The notes beneath the pieces were generated by a model that saw only the letters and a list, made by a program, of their open reading frames with translations, was not told the DNA's origin and did not search any database. Below are positions 25,877 through 34,423 of a stretch of 64,000 bases of DNA, piece by piece. Each line of letters starts with the position of its first letter. Position 1 is the first letter of the stretch. The translations under genes and the position numbers were made by a program. Source of the stretch: Lysinibacillus_B sp042920265 (GTDB lineage Bacteria > Bacillota > Bacilli > Bacillales_A > Planococcaceae); contig NZ_JBDQZI010000001.1 of NCBI RefSeq assembly GCF_042920265.1, positions 372,001-436,000 of the forward strand, read 5' to 3'.

Positions 25877-26536
25877 ATGAGCAGAGAAATGGAAATATTA
25901 GTTGACTCGATTTGGCCCATTTTAAAGGCGGGTATAGTCGTGACGATTCCGTTATCGCTACTATCATTTGCGATTGCATTAGTCATTGCGGTCATGACGG
26001 CACTAGCAAAGTTATCGCATATCGCTATTTTACGCTATATTTTTAGTGTTTACGTTTGGATTTTCCGTGGTACACCATTATTAGTACAGCTATTCATCGT
26101 GTTTTTTGGTTTGCCGAGTATAGGCTTTTCATTAGATGCATGGACAGCCGCTGTTATTACATTTTCGCTAAACACAGGTGCATATGCCTCTGAATCGATT
26201 CGTGCATCTATTTTAGCTATTCCAAAAGGGCAATGGGAAGCAGCGGAATCGCTTGGAATGACGTATTGGCAAGTGCTAAGACGTGTCATTGCCCCGCAAA
26301 CGATGCGTATTTCGTTACCACCTGTCACGAATGATTTTATTGATTTAGTAAAAGGTACATCACTTGTAGCAAGTATTACATTAGCCGATATGTTTATGAT
26401 TGGACAGCAAATTACGGCACGTACATATGAACCGTTATTAATTTATTCACTTGTAGCAGTCATCTATTTACTATTCATTACGGTATTAACCTTTATTCAA
26501 GGGAAGCTTGAAAAATATGCTTCGAAATATATTTAA
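25877..26536 (+). CDS. Amino-acid ABC transporter permease
   Basis: 219 residues, five predicted TM helices, HisM/GlnP family. The cytoplasmic EAA loop that contacts the ATPase is visible as EAAESLGMTYWQVLRRVIAPQ near residues 115-135, and RGTPLLVQLFIVFFGLP is the family N-terminal signature. Second gene of the operon; GGAGGGAG ribosome site. Confidence 0.92.
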   Translation: MSREMEILVDSIWPILKAGIVVTIPLSLLSFAIALVIAVMTALAKLSHIAILRYIFSVYVWIFRGTPLLVQLFIVFFGLPSIGFSLDAWTAAVITFSLNTGAYASESIRASILAIPKGQWEAAESLGMTYWQVLRRVIAPQTMRISLPPVTNDFIDLVKGTSLVASITLADMFMIGQQITARTYEPLLIYSLVAVIYLLFITVLTFIQGKLEKYASKYI

Positions 26537-26545
26537 GAAGGGGGA

Positions 26546-27295
26546 GTGGACCTTATCGTACAGTTTTCACACATGTCTAAATTTTTTGGCGAACATGAGG
26601 CTTTAAAGGATATTAACATCACGTTTAATAAAGGGGAGACAACCGTTATTTTAGGTCCTTCCGGCTCAGGTAAATCCACGCTTTTACGTTGTATTAATCT
26701 GCTTGAAACGCCTGAGCGTGGCACACTTCAAATTGATGCTATTCATATTGATTTATCAAAAGTCATATCGAAAAAAAATCGGCTAGCCATCAGACAAAGT
26801 ACAGCCATGGTATTTCAAAGCTTTAATTTGTTTCCACATATGAAAGTACTTGAAAATGTGATTGAGGGACCGATAACTGTATTAAAGAAAGATAAGAAAT
26901 TAATCATTGAAAAGGGAAAATTACTGCTTTCGAAAGTGGGGCTTTCGCATAAGATGGATAGCTATCCATCTCAATTATCTGGTGGTCAGCAGCAGCGTGT
27001 AGCAATCGCGCGTGCATTAGCAATGGAGCCTACGTTTTTGCTATTTGATGAGCCGACAAGCGCACTCGATCCAGAATTAGAAGGTGAGGTACTCAAGGTT
27101 TTAAAAGATTTATCAGAAGAAGGTAAGTCGATGATTATCGTTACGCATAATCTAAATTTTGCCAAAGAAGTAGCTGATCGTGTATTATTTCTAGAAGATG
27201 GACAGATTTTGTTTGACGGTGAGACGAAAATGTTTTTTGATAATAAAGAAAACAATCGCATTCAATCGTTTATTCAGTCGATGCAGTTTATTTAG
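26546..27295 (+). CDS. Amino-acid ABC transporter ATP-binding protein
   Basis: 249 residues. Walker A GPSGSGKST (about 36-44), Q-loop (AMVFQSFNLFPHMKVLEN), ABC signature LSGGQQQRVAIARALA, Walker B LLFDEPTSALDPE and the switch His in VTHNL. Family of polar amino-acid importers (TcyC/GlnQ type). The start is taken as GTG 26546, but the AAGAAGGGGG ribosome site is unusually close to it; no better start lies nearby. Followed 12 bp later by luxS. Confidence 0.9.
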   Translation: MDLIVQFSHMSKFFGEHEALKDINITFNKGETTVILGPSGSGKSTLLRCINLLETPERGTLQIDAIHIDLSKVISKKNRLAIRQSTAMVFQSFNLFPHMKVLENVIEGPITVLKKDKKLIIEKGKLLLSKVGLSHKMDSYPSQLSGGQQQRVAIARALAMEPTFLLFDEPTSALDPELEGEVLKVLKDLSEEGKSMIIVTHNLNFAKEVADRVLFLEDGQILFDGETKMFFDNKENNRIQSFIQSMQFI

Positions 27296-27307
27296 GAGGA
27301 TATGAAA

Positions 27308-27775
27308 ATGGGAAAAGAAAAAACAAATGTAGAAAGCTTTGATTTAGATCATACAAAAGTAGCGGCACCGTATGTACGCTTAGCGGGTAAAAAACAAGGT
27401 GTATATGGCGATGTTGTGGTGAAATATGATATTCGCTTTAAACAGCCAAATAAGGCACATATGGAAATGCCAGCACTTCACTCTTTAGAGCATTTAATGG
27501 CAGATCGTATTCGTAATCATACAAATCATGTTATTGATTTATCACCAATGGGCTGTCAAACAGGCTTTTATTTATCTGTCATTAACCATGATAATTATGA
27601 CGGCATTTTAGACGTGCTAGAGAAAACATTAAAAGAGGTATTGGCGGCGGATGCAGTGCCAGCTTGTAATGAAGTACAATGCGGTTGGGCGGCTAGCCAT
27701 AGTTTAGAAGGAGCGCAACGCTTAGCAAAAGAATTTTTAGATAAACGTGCGGAATGGCATATGGTATTTGCATAG
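27308..27775 (+). CDS. luxS: S-ribosylhomocysteine lyase LuxS
   Basis: 155 residues. Splits S-ribosylhomocysteine to homocysteine and the AI-2 precursor DPD. The Fe/Zn site HSLEH (about 58-62) and the late Cys in CNEVQCGW are present, as is the catalytic GCQTGFYL cysteine near residue 86. ATG 27308 is 7 nt after AGGAGG; an ATG at 27302 directly abuts the ribosome site and is rejected. Unusually it is the last gene of an amino-acid ABC transporter operon, linking sulfur amino-acid uptake and the activated methyl cycle. Confidence 0.95.
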   Translation: MGKEKTNVESFDLDHTKVAAPYVRLAGKKQGVYGDVVVKYDIRFKQPNKAHMEMPALHSLEHLMADRIRNHTNHVIDLSPMGCQTGFYLSVINHDNYDGILDVLEKTLKEVLAADAVPACNEVQCGWAASHSLEGAQRLAKEFLDKRAEWHMVFA

Positions 27776-27790
27776 TAAATGATAAAAAAG

Positions 27791-27831
27791 AAAAGTCGAG
27801 TCGTGAGGGAGAAGCTTACCACTCGACTTTT
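27791..27831. terminator. Bidirectional terminator between luxS and the hydrolase gene
   Basis: AAAAGTCGAGT and ACTCGACTTTT form an 11-bp stem at the convergence of the two genes. Confidence 0.85.
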
Positions 27832-28760
27832 TATGATGTGTAAAGTAGTGTATGTGGTACATATTGATCTAAAAATTCACGTACCGTTGCTTCATATTTT
27901 ATCGGGTCCTCATTAAAGGCTTGTGCATGATCGCCTTTTTCAAATAATCGCAACATCTTCGGTCCTTCCTTTGCTTTATATAAGTCAATGGTCATGGCGC
28001 ACGGGATAAATGTATCGTGTAAATTATGAATAAATAACACAGGTTTTTCGATATTTTTTACGGCATCTTTTGGGACGATGTTTTTTGTCCAATAGCCGTC
28101 CCGCAAGCGCATAAACAAATCTGTCAGGTGTACCGCCCATTTTAACTCAATGGAAATCGAGCTTTTGACAATGGCGTATAGCAATTGTTTAAAGTCAGAA
28201 AATGCGCAATCTGAAATATAAAAGTCAGCTTGATCTTCAATGATGCCTGCATACAATAGCGTTGTGGCAGCACCCATTGATTCGCCGTGAATACCAAGCG
28301 TTGCTTCTTCGCCGATGAGCCCGCGAATGAAATGGACGACCGCTTGTAAATCTATTTTTTCGTAGTAGCCGTAGCTTGTCGTTTTGCCCCCTGAATCCCC
28401 GTGGCGTCTATGGTCATAAACGACTGTATTGAAGCCGAGCCGCTCGAACATCCGCGCATACTTTGTCGAGTTCAACTTATTTTCGGTGACACCATGACAA
28501 ATAATCATCGTGTTTTTCGTTGCAAGTGGCTTAAAGAAATAGCCTTTTATATCGTAACCATTTGGTGAGGCAATCGAGAGTTCTACTTTTGTGACGCTAT
28601 TAAACCAAGCTTCGTCAAAACGTTGCGCTTTTGTTTCACGTTCTAAAATAAAGTCATGATCCTTTTGTTTAATGTACATCAGTTTATTGGAAAGGATAAT
28701 GCCGGATATCGTCGTTACTGTCGCGACAATACTAGATATAAATAGTGCTTTCTTCCTCAT
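27831..28760 (-). CDS. yqkD: Membrane-anchored alpha/beta hydrolase, YqkD-like
   Basis: 309 residues. N-terminal TM/signal anchor (FISSIVATVTTISGIILSN, about 6-26), then an alpha/beta hydrolase fold of the S9/BAAT type: oxyanion HG in MIICHGVTENK, nucleophile elbow GIHGESMGAATTL (Ser about 170), acid in HDTFIPCAM and His in GDHAQAFNEDP near the end. Order next to yqkE, yqkF and nudF supports B. subtilis YqkD. Its stop is inside the shared terminator with luxS. Substrate unknown. Confidence 0.85.
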   Translation of the reverse strand: MRKKALFISSIVATVTTISGIILSNKLMYIKQKDHDFILERETKAQRFDEAWFNSVTKVELSIASPNGYDIKGYFFKPLATKNTMIICHGVTENKLNSTKYARMFERLGFNTVVYDHRRHGDSGGKTTSYGYYEKIDLQAVVHFIRGLIGEEATLGIHGESMGAATTLLYAGIIEDQADFYISDCAFSDFKQLLYAIVKSSISIELKWAVHLTDLFMRLRDGYWTKNIVPKDAVKNIEKPVLFIHNLHDTFIPCAMTIDLYKAKEGPKMLRLFEKGDHAQAFNEDPIKYEATVREFLDQYVPHTLLYTS

Positions 28761-28940
28761 TCTTTTTCACCTCTCTCTATATTATGTGAAGGATTATAAA
28801 TTCCTCTACATTTGTCGTGAAAAAAATATCGAATTTCTCGCTATCTCGAAAACATAAGAATGAGTTGGTAAAGTGAGTAGGAGGACCTTATAGAGATAAC
28901 GGTAAAATTTTAGGTCGATGATGCTTCAAACGGCGAAAAA

Positions 28941-28949
28941 TGCTATAAT
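28941..28949 (+). promoter_or_regulatory. Extended -10 promoter of the yqkE-like gene
   Basis: TGCTATAAT: a perfect -10 box preceded by the TG of an extended -10 element; no clear -35 box. Confidence 0.55.
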
Positions 28950-28982
28950 TTAGTGGAAAGTGTATAAAGAAGGTGAATGGCA

Positions 28983-29234
28983 TTGGCAAAAAATAAAGGA
29001 CAAAAGCAAGCAGGCCAACCGAAACAAGAAAAAGAAAGCTTAACATTAGCAGATCAGCTTGGTGGGGATGTGCTTGCAAAACTAAAAGAGGCAAAACAAT
29101 CGCTTGCAGCGGAAGAGCAAAAGAAGGAAGAAGAACGTACAGCACGTCTAGCCTTTGAACGAAAGCAACGCGAGAAAAATATGAGCTTTGAAGAGTTATT
29201 TGAAAAGTATGGCGATCAAGGTTCAAAGTATTAA
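28983..29234 (+). CDS. yqkE: DUF3886 protein, YqkE-like
   Basis: 83 residues, highly charged and helical: TLADQLGGDVLAKLKEAKQSLAAEEQKKEEERTARL then RKQREKNMSFEELFEKYG. This matches my memory of the DUF3886/YqkE family. TTG 28983 is 8 nt after AAGAAGGTG and gives MAKNKGQ; ATG 28977 is too close to that site. Function unknown; acidic and basic blocks suggest RNA or ribosome contact (guess). Confidence 0.75.
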   Translation: MAKNKGQKQAGQPKQEKESLTLADQLGGDVLAKLKEAKQSLAAEEQKKEEERTARLAFERKQREKNMSFEELFEKYGDQGSKY

Positions 29235-29238
29235 CAGC

Positions 29239-29268
29239 TAGGCATGGGAAAGGATCTCATGCCTTTTT
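29239..29268 (+). terminator. Terminator after the yqkE-like gene
   Basis: AGGCATG...CATGCCT stem with TTTTTT, placed just upstream of the next ribosome site. Confidence 0.82.
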
Positions 29269-29281
29269 TGGAGGGAACAAT

Positions 29282-29794
29282 TTGCACACATTTAATCCAA
29301 GACAGTTAGTACCAGGTTTTTATCATACATGGCCGTTTACATTACATATTGAATTTGATGATATGTATACGCAAATCGATCAAATCATCGAGCAAATTTT
29401 TCATGACAAAGATGAGTTAATCGTTGTAGTCAACACATTTCCGTCATATCGAAAAAGGCAACAAAGTCCACGGCTGCTTGAACGGTTTTTAAAAAATAAA
29501 GCGTTAAAATATACGATGACGACAAATGAAACGGAATTTACATTCGATGAGGAACAATACATAGCGGTGCAATTTCAACTGACATGTCAAGTGAAGGATA
29601 TATATTTAAGAAAATTATTGTATGCCTGTGCTCATGCAGATTACCGGATACATCCGTATTTTAAAAGAGGGGCAGCCTATTTCTCACCAGATGTGTTTAT
29701 TTACAATGTGACAAAGGAAACGGTACTTCATGTGTATGATGATCGTGGTTGTGAGCTTATGTTTCAGTATGAAGAAATGACCGCGCTAGAGTAA
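29282..29794 (+). CDS. DUF3885-like protein
   Basis: 170 residues, TTG start after TTGGAGGGAAC. The pattern ...YCACAHADYRIHPYFKRGAAYFSPDVFIYNVTKETVLHVYDDRGCEL is typical of DUF3885, a small alpha/beta protein of unknown role found in Bacilli. No signal peptide or TM. Flanked by terminators on both sides, so probably monocistronic. Confidence 0.65.
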   Translation: MHTFNPRQLVPGFYHTWPFTLHIEFDDMYTQIDQIIEQIFHDKDELIVVVNTFPSYRKRQQSPRLLERFLKNKALKYTMTTNETEFTFDEEQYIAVQFQLTCQVKDIYLRKLLYACAHADYRIHPYFKRGAAYFSPDVFIYNVTKETVLHVYDDRGCELMFQYEEMTALE

Positions 29795-29829
29795 AACGAG
29801 TTCCCTCTAAAATGAGGAAACTCGTTTTG
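29794..29829. terminator. Bidirectional terminator, DUF3885 gene / vanZ-family gene
   Basis: AAACGAGTT and AACTCGTTT, with an extra CCCTC/GAGG pairing inside; A/T runs on both sides. It overlaps the end of the convergent vanZ-family gene. Confidence 0.82.
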
Positions 29830-30286
29830 TTATGCTAAGGATTATTTTAGCTAAGGCGACAAAGACGATAGCTCCTACTGTATCAATCATCACATCGTCA
29901 AATAGCCCTGTACGACCAGGAAGGAAGCTTTGACGAATTTCATCGATCGAAGCAATGAAGAAAATTGAAAGGATTGCGAATAGTGTAGGGAATCGCCAGT
30001 TTAATTTGCGATACAGTAAGAAAAATAGAACGCCAATAATCCCGTATCCTGCAAAATGGGTTGCTTTTCGAATAAGAAATTCAATAAAGTAAACATAACC
30101 GCGCGTTTCTACAGAAATGGGTCTATTCCAATACGTAATTTCAATATGACTTAATTGCTCCTTAAATGGTTCATCTGCTAAGATTTCTCTCAATTCTGGT
30201 ACGATTGTTTGTTGTTCATATGTCATATTGGACATAATGCCAACGATAGTTAAAGCGAGTACAACAAGGAAAATATATTTTTTCAT
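29807..30286 (-). CDS. VanZ-family membrane protein
   Basis: 159 residues with TM segments at about 3-20, 75-92, 100-117 and 130-150. The VanZ signature SIDEIRQSFLPGRTGLFDDVMIDTVGA is clear. Family members are small membrane proteins, one of which raises teicoplanin resistance; others have no known job. Overlaps the end of the aldo/keto reductase gene by 4 bp, so co-translated with it. Confidence 0.85.
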   Translation of the reverse strand: MKKYIFLVVLALTIVGIMSNMTYEQQTIVPELREILADEPFKEQLSHIEITYWNRPISVETRGYVYFIEFLIRKATHFAGYGIIGVLFFLLYRKLNWRFPTLFAILSIFFIASIDEIRQSFLPGRTGLFDDVMIDTVGAIVFVALAKIILSITKRVSSF

Positions 30287-31173
30287 CGGTGATCTGTATA
30301 GAAATGTTGCTTTACAATGGCCATGGCTTTGGATAAGTCATCCATTGTTTGCGCTTCCTTATAGGCTGCAACCGACTGAAGTAGCTGTTCTTTCGTTCGT
30401 GCACCGATGACGGTAGAAGCGATTGTACTAAAATGTAAATTAAATGCGAATGCAAGTGCGTGGATGTTGTTGTACTCATATTCTAATTGTTCAAGCACTT
30501 GCTGTAATTGTTGTTCATGAAAATCCATATACGGTGTTAGTCGTTGGCGCCATTCGGCTGTTAATAATCCTTTTGCAATGGAACCGCGTGTCACAACCGA
30601 TGCACCAGCGTTGTGAATCGTTTCAAACCATTCTTCAGGACGGCGGTCTAGTAAGCTAAATTGCATCATATTGCTCACCGCATGACTGTTTTGCAAAAAT
30701 GGCACAAAGACATTCGGACGAATAGAGGAAATACCATATTCCCGAATAAGCCCTTCTTTTTTTAATGCCTCAAATGTTTCAATAATTTCTTCCCACGGAT
30801 CATCCATTGTACCACCGTGCAGTTGGTATACATCAATATAGTCGGTTTTTAGACGACGTAAACTGTCCTTTAAGCCGTTTTTAATATGTGCGGGTGACGG
30901 ATCCCATGTCCAACGATCTGTTCCTTCCTCCCAGCGATTACCGACTTTTGTGGCTAGTATAATGTCTTGGCGAACGGGCTGTAACACGGTCCCGACGATT
31001 TCTTCATTCATGCCTTTATCATAAAGGTCAGCTGTGTCAAAATAATTCATGCCTACCTCAAGCGCGGCTTCGATAATGGGACGTGCCTCATCTATCGTTA
31101 GTGGTAGTGACATACAGCCTAAACTTATCTCTGATACTTCAAGCGGACTATTTCCTAATGTTCTTTTTTTCAT
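30283..31173 (-). CDS. yqkF: Aldo/keto reductase, YqkF-like
   Basis: 296 residues. NADPH-dependent TIM-barrel oxidoreductase: N-terminal GNSPLEVSEISLGCMSL, catalytic Asp/Tyr in FDTADLYDKGMNE, Lys in ILATKVG, His in YIDVYQLHGG, and cofactor loop STVIGARTKEQL. ATG 31173 follows GAGGGGGCAAACGAA; the open frame extends to 31227 but without a better site. Conserved neighbour of nudF in Bacilli; physiological substrate unknown. Confidence 0.88.
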   Translation of the reverse strand: MKKRTLGNSPLEVSEISLGCMSLPLTIDEARPIIEAALEVGMNYFDTADLYDKGMNEEIVGTVLQPVRQDIILATKVGNRWEEGTDRWTWDPSPAHIKNGLKDSLRRLKTDYIDVYQLHGGTMDDPWEEIIETFEALKKEGLIREYGISSIRPNVFVPFLQNSHAVSNMMQFSLLDRRPEEWFETIHNAGASVVTRGSIAKGLLTAEWRQRLTPYMDFHEQQLQQVLEQLEYEYNNIHALAFAFNLHFSTIASTVIGARTKEQLLQSVAAYKEAQTMDDLSKAMAIVKQHFYTDHR

Positions 31174-31310
31174 TTCGTTTGCCCCCTCAATGACTTGTTC
31201 GTTCTTTTTATTTGCTACACGCAACATATCATTTGAGTCCGTTTTAGTCGAGATGTGCCTTTGTTAATGTTACAATGAAATCAATGAAAACGACAAGTGG
31301 GGGCACATAA

Positions 31311-31850
31311 ATGAAAAAGTTTGAAGAAAAAACGATTCATTCACAACCGATTTATCATGGCAAAGTGATTTCCTTAAAAGTAGATGACGTGACATTGCCA
31401 AATGGTGAAACGAGTAAGCGTGAGATTGTCAATCATCCAGGAGCAGTAGCGGTGATTGCGATAACGGAGGAAGGAAAATTAGTCGTTGTAGAGCAGTACC
31501 GAAAAGCGTTAGAACGTTCGATTATTGAAATTCCAGCAGGGAAATTGGAGCCTGGGGAGCTGCCCGAGGTGACAGCTGTTCGCGAACTAGAAGAAGAGAC
31601 AGGGTACGGATGCAAGGAACTTACATATTTACAATCATTTGCGACATCTCCTGGATTTGCAGATGAGATTATTCATGTATTTGTCGCACGTGGTTTATAT
31701 CAAATCGAGAATCGCGCGGCAATGGATGAAGATGAGTTTGTAGAGTTAATGGAGATTACAATCGAAGAGGGCGAGCAAATGGTGGCGAGTCAAAAAATCT
31801 TTGATGCTAAAACAGCATTCGCTATTTTATGGTTGAAAATGCAAGCATAA
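31311..31850 (+). CDS. nudF: ADP-ribose pyrophosphatase (Nudix)
   Basis: 179 residues. Complete Nudix box GELPEVTAVRELEEETGYG (about 83-101) with the catalytic REL.EE residues, preceded by IIEIPAGKLEPGE, which is typical of ADP-ribose hydrolases. It breaks ADP-ribose into AMP and ribose-5-phosphate. Start ATG 31311 after AAGTGGGGGC. Same neighbourhood as in B. subtilis. Confidence 0.94.
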   Translation: MKKFEEKTIHSQPIYHGKVISLKVDDVTLPNGETSKREIVNHPGAVAVIAITEEGKLVVVEQYRKALERSIIEIPAGKLEPGELPEVTAVRELEEETGYGCKELTYLQSFATSPGFADEIIHVFVARGLYQIENRAAMDEDEFVELMEITIEEGEQMVASQKIFDAKTAFAILWLKMQA

Positions 31851-31934
31851 TATTTGTCGAATAGAGGCTATTACGATAGGAAATCGCTATATGAATCGTC
31901 TAAAAATGTAGAGTATGTTCTCTATAAATGGATA

Positions 31935-31963
31935 GTCATATCCCCCATATCCGTGCATACAGT
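31935..31963 (+). promoter_or_regulatory. Sigma-E type sporulation promoter before the spoIIM-like gene
   Basis: GTCATATC (31935-31942), 13 bp, CATACAGT (31956-31963) closely resembles the mother-cell sigma-E consensus (-35 TCATATT-like, -10 CATACANT). It ends about 20 bp before the start codon. Confidence 0.68.
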
Positions 31964-31983
31964 GTAGGACAAGGGGGGACGAG

Positions 31984-32493
31984 ATGCGTAAAAGTACGTT
32001 ATGGCAAAATACAGCAATGATTGCCGTCAGCTTTATAGCAGGCGTTGCATTTTTTCAATTGTTTTCACTTGAGCAAGCGACTCAAGTCATAAATATAATG
32101 GACAAGCGAATACTACTGGAGAAAACACCGACGATATGGCAATCCATGTTACCATTAGCCATTACGGTGAGCATTGTGCTACTATTTGCAACACATCCAT
32201 ATTTTTTTGGTCTAGCTAAAATTGCGATTGCCATCAAAACATGCTTTTTTGGCTTTAGTTCCGTGTATTTACTTGCTCAAAAAAATGAGTTACTCGCATA
32301 TGGCATATGGTGGTTTCCGTTTCAGTTTTTATATATTGTCGTACTTGTTTTACTATGTGAATTTATAGCATCCGCTCCTAAATTCGCAAAAAATAAAGAG
32401 CGCTCTTCACTCAGGATTAGCGTGACATTTTTTATACTTATTAGTTTGATATTTTTTGTAGAAATCGTCGTCATTTCGTACGTTTTTAAATGA
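31984..32493 (+). CDS. SpoIIM-like membrane protein
   Basis: 169 residues, about five TM helices (9-27, 57-75, 80-98, 104-128, 145-166). It starts ATG 31984 after AGGGGGGAC. I identify it mainly by place, between nudF and fur where B. subtilis has spoIIM, and by the sigma-E type promoter in front; SpoIIM works with SpoIID/SpoIIP in septal peptidoglycan removal and engulfment. It is shorter than the ~214-residue B. subtilis protein and sequence identity is not obvious to me, so it may be a divergent SpoIIM or an unrelated sporulation membrane protein. Confidence 0.55.
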   Translation: MRKSTLWQNTAMIAVSFIAGVAFFQLFSLEQATQVINIMDKRILLEKTPTIWQSMLPLAITVSIVLLFATHPYFFGLAKIAIAIKTCFFGFSSVYLLAQKNELLAYGIWWFPFQFLYIVVLVLLCEFIASAPKFAKNKERSSLRISVTFFILISLIFFVEIVVISYVFK

Positions 32494-32523
32494 ATCATTA
32501 TCTTGTAATAAGTTTCGCTCATT

Positions 32524-32532
32524 TGGTATAAT
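32524..32532 (+). promoter_or_regulatory. fur promoter (extended -10)
   Basis: TGGTATAAT (extended -10), with TTGTAA 18 bp upstream as a partial -35 box. Confidence 0.6.
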
Positions 32533-32556
32533 GAAAAGAGTTTAGGAGGGCGTCGC

Positions 32557-33006
32557 ATGGAGAGCCGTATTGATCGAATTAAAAAGCAATTACATAGTGC
32601 TAGCTATAAGCTGACGCCACAGCGAGAAGCAACGGTAGCAGTTTTACTCGAGCATGAAGAAGACCATTTGAGCGCAGAAGATGTTTACTTATTAGTAAAA
32701 GAGAAAGCTCCAGAGATTGGTTTGGCAACCGTGTATCGTACATTAGAGCTGCTAACAGAGCTGAAGGTTGTCGATAAAATTAATTTTGGTGATGGTGTAT
32801 CACGCTATGATTTACGTCAAGAAGGCGCGACACACTTCCATCATCATTTAGTTTGTATCGAATGTGGTGCAGTGGATGAAATCCAGGAAGACTTACTGGA
32901 AGATGTAGAACAAATTGTAGAAAAACGTTGGAAGTTTATCATCAAAGATCACCGATTAACTTTCCACGGTATTTGTCATCGTTGTCAAGATAACGACGAG
33001 GAGTAG
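32557..33006 (+). CDS. fur: Ferric uptake regulator Fur
   Basis: 149 residues. Winged HTH (SAYKLTPQREATVAVLLEHEEDHLSAEDVYLLVKEK...GLATVYRTLELL) at about 12-75, then the dimer/metal domain with HFHHHLVCIECGAVDEI and ICHRCQ: the histidine cluster and two CxxC pairs for structural zinc. Iron-bound Fur represses iron uptake genes. Start ATG after TTAGGAGGG. It is the last chromosomal gene before the mobile element. Confidence 0.93.
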   Translation: MESRIDRIKKQLHSASYKLTPQREATVAVLLEHEEDHLSAEDVYLLVKEKAPEIGLATVYRTLELLTELKVVDKINFGDGVSRYDLRQEGATHFHHHLVCIECGAVDEIQEDLLEDVEQIVEKRWKFIIKDHRLTFHGICHRCQDNDEE

Positions 33007-33008
33007 TT

Positions 33009-33047
33009 ATAAAAAAGGAACAGCTTGAGGGGGCTGTTCTTTTTTTG
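33009..33047 (+). terminator. fur terminator
   Basis: AAAAGGAACAGC and GCTGTTCTTTTTTT flank a short G-rich loop. Confidence 0.85.
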
Positions 33048-33102
33048 TACAACCTCATTAAGCACAAAAGCTTCGGGAATCATAATTTTTCCAAGACCTT
33101 GT

Positions 33103-33121
33103 AGTATAATACATACTACAA
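33103..33121 (+). repeat. Left attachment site core (attL)
   Basis: AGTATAATACATACTACAA, identical to 48134-48152. At this end it is part of a longer inverted repeat, TTGTAGTAT-N5-ATACTACAA (33099-33121), the kind of dyad bound by a tyrosine integrase core. It contains TATAAT. Confidence 0.88.
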
Positions 33122-33134
33122 TTTAGGTGAGTAA

Positions 33135-33197
33135 AAGCCTTACATATCAAGGGTTGAACCGTCCTTTATATAAGGCTTAGCCCCACTTTTAGCCCCA
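33135..33197. repeat. Left-end arm: inverted repeat and two TTAGCCCCA sites
   Basis: AAGCCTTA (33135-33142) is complementary to TAAGGCTT (33171-33178). TTAGCCCCA occurs at 33177-33185 and 33189-33197 in the same orientation, 12 bp apart. The same nonamer is paired at the right end, which suggests arm-type integrase binding sites. Confidence 0.6.
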
Positions 33198-33205
33198 AAG
33201 TGCTT

Positions 33206-34372
33206 TTATTGGTGCTTTACATTACCTAAACTCGCACTAAAAATTTGCACGGCTTGTTGCTCTAAGTCCTTTAATACATGGCCGTAAACTTTATAAATCA
33301 TATCAGGAGTATTCCCCAATCGTTCTGCAATCAACTTTACCTCTAATCCACGATTCAATAAAATAGTGGCGTGTGTATGACGTATCGAATGTGTAACAAT
33401 TTTCGGTATACCAGTTCTTTCAATAATTCGTTTTAAAACATCATTAGAATAGAGCGAACTAATTATCTCCCCGTTACTATGAATAAAAACAAAAGAATCA
33501 TCCTTTAAGCGTTCTCCAAGCTTGAAGAGTATTTTCTTACACCAATTTTTGTACGTTTCGAGTCGCTCTATAATGTGGGTATCAACTAAGATAGTCCGAT
33601 AACTGTTTTTGGTTTTAGGCGTGTTCACCTGTTTCTCGTGTCTTGTTCGTTGAATTGTAATGGTGTTGTTGGCAAAATTAATATCCTGCCATTGGAGACC
33701 TAGCATTTCGCCTTTTCGGGCGCCTGTGAATGCTAAAACGTGGAACAGTGTACTAGATGTGATGTTTTCATTGTTTTGTACGTCATTTAGCAATAATCTT
33801 AGCTCGGCTTCTGTTAAAAACTTTGCGCTATCTTCTTGCTCTAGCTCAGGAAGTATAGCTTTTCTTAATTTGTTACGAATTAACACTTCTTCCTCAACTG
33901 CTGCATTAATCGCAATCATAAAAATATTATGAGATAGCTTAATCGTTCCAACACTATATCCAGTACTTTCGAGATCATTAATAAATTCACGTTGATAGGT
34001 AGCACGTTCTAACTTCTGCAACTTAAAATTACCGATACGCGGTTTGATACGCTTATCAATAATGTTTTTTCGTTGCGATTTTGTGCCAGGTTTCCACTTC
34101 TTCTCATTCATTTCATACCACATGTCTAGCCATTGTGATACAGTAAGGTTATCATTATCTAATTGTTTTGTTTCACCGCGCAGCGTTTGAGCCTTCACTT
34201 CCAAAAGGGCTTTAATCGCTGCTTTTTCCGTTTGAAAGCCGCTTTTCTTTTTTTCTTTCCGCTTACCTGTTAAACCATCATAATACTTATGTCGAAACAT
34301 CCATAATTGCTCATCTTTTGCAGTGAAGTAGTAATACACTTCAGGTTCTTTTTTCGATTTGTATAACTTCAT
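33206..34372 (-). CDS. int: Tyrosine-type phage integrase
   Basis: 388 residues. Arm-binding N-terminal domain (about 1-65, WMFRHKYYDGLTGKRKEKKKSGFQTEKAAIKALL), SAM-like core-binding domain (about 70-165) and catalytic domain with Arg in LAFTGARKGEMLGLQW, the HxxR box in THSIRHTHATILL and Tyr in DMIYKVYGHV. ATG 34372 follows AGGAAGGAA; a longer frame to 34423 (ATGTCTTGT) is possible but has no ribosome site and runs into the antA remnant. It lies next to attL, reading toward it, as usual. Confidence 0.92.
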   Translation of the reverse strand: MKLYKSKKEPEVYYYFTAKDEQLWMFRHKYYDGLTGKRKEKKKSGFQTEKAAIKALLEVKAQTLRGETKQLDNDNLTVSQWLDMWYEMNEKKWKPGTKSQRKNIIDKRIKPRIGNFKLQKLERATYQREFINDLESTGYSVGTIKLSHNIFMIAINAAVEEEVLIRNKLRKAILPELEQEDSAKFLTEAELRLLLNDVQNNENITSSTLFHVLAFTGARKGEMLGLQWQDINFANNTITIQRTRHEKQVNTPKTKNSYRTILVDTHIIERLETYKNWCKKILFKLGERLKDDSFVFIHSNGEIISSLYSNDVLKRIIERTGIPKIVTHSIRHTHATILLNRGLEVKLIAERLGNTPDMIYKVYGHVLKDLEQQAVQIFSASLGNVKHQ

Positions 34373-34423
34373 ATATGCTCTATTCCTTCCTAGCTTTGCG
34401 GCGCTTGATCGAGAACAAGACAT

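Noticed and set aside
34373..34423. N-terminal extension of the integrase
   Set aside because: No ribosome site, and the added residues are unlike arm-binding domains; the ATG at 34372 has AGGAAGGAA upstream.
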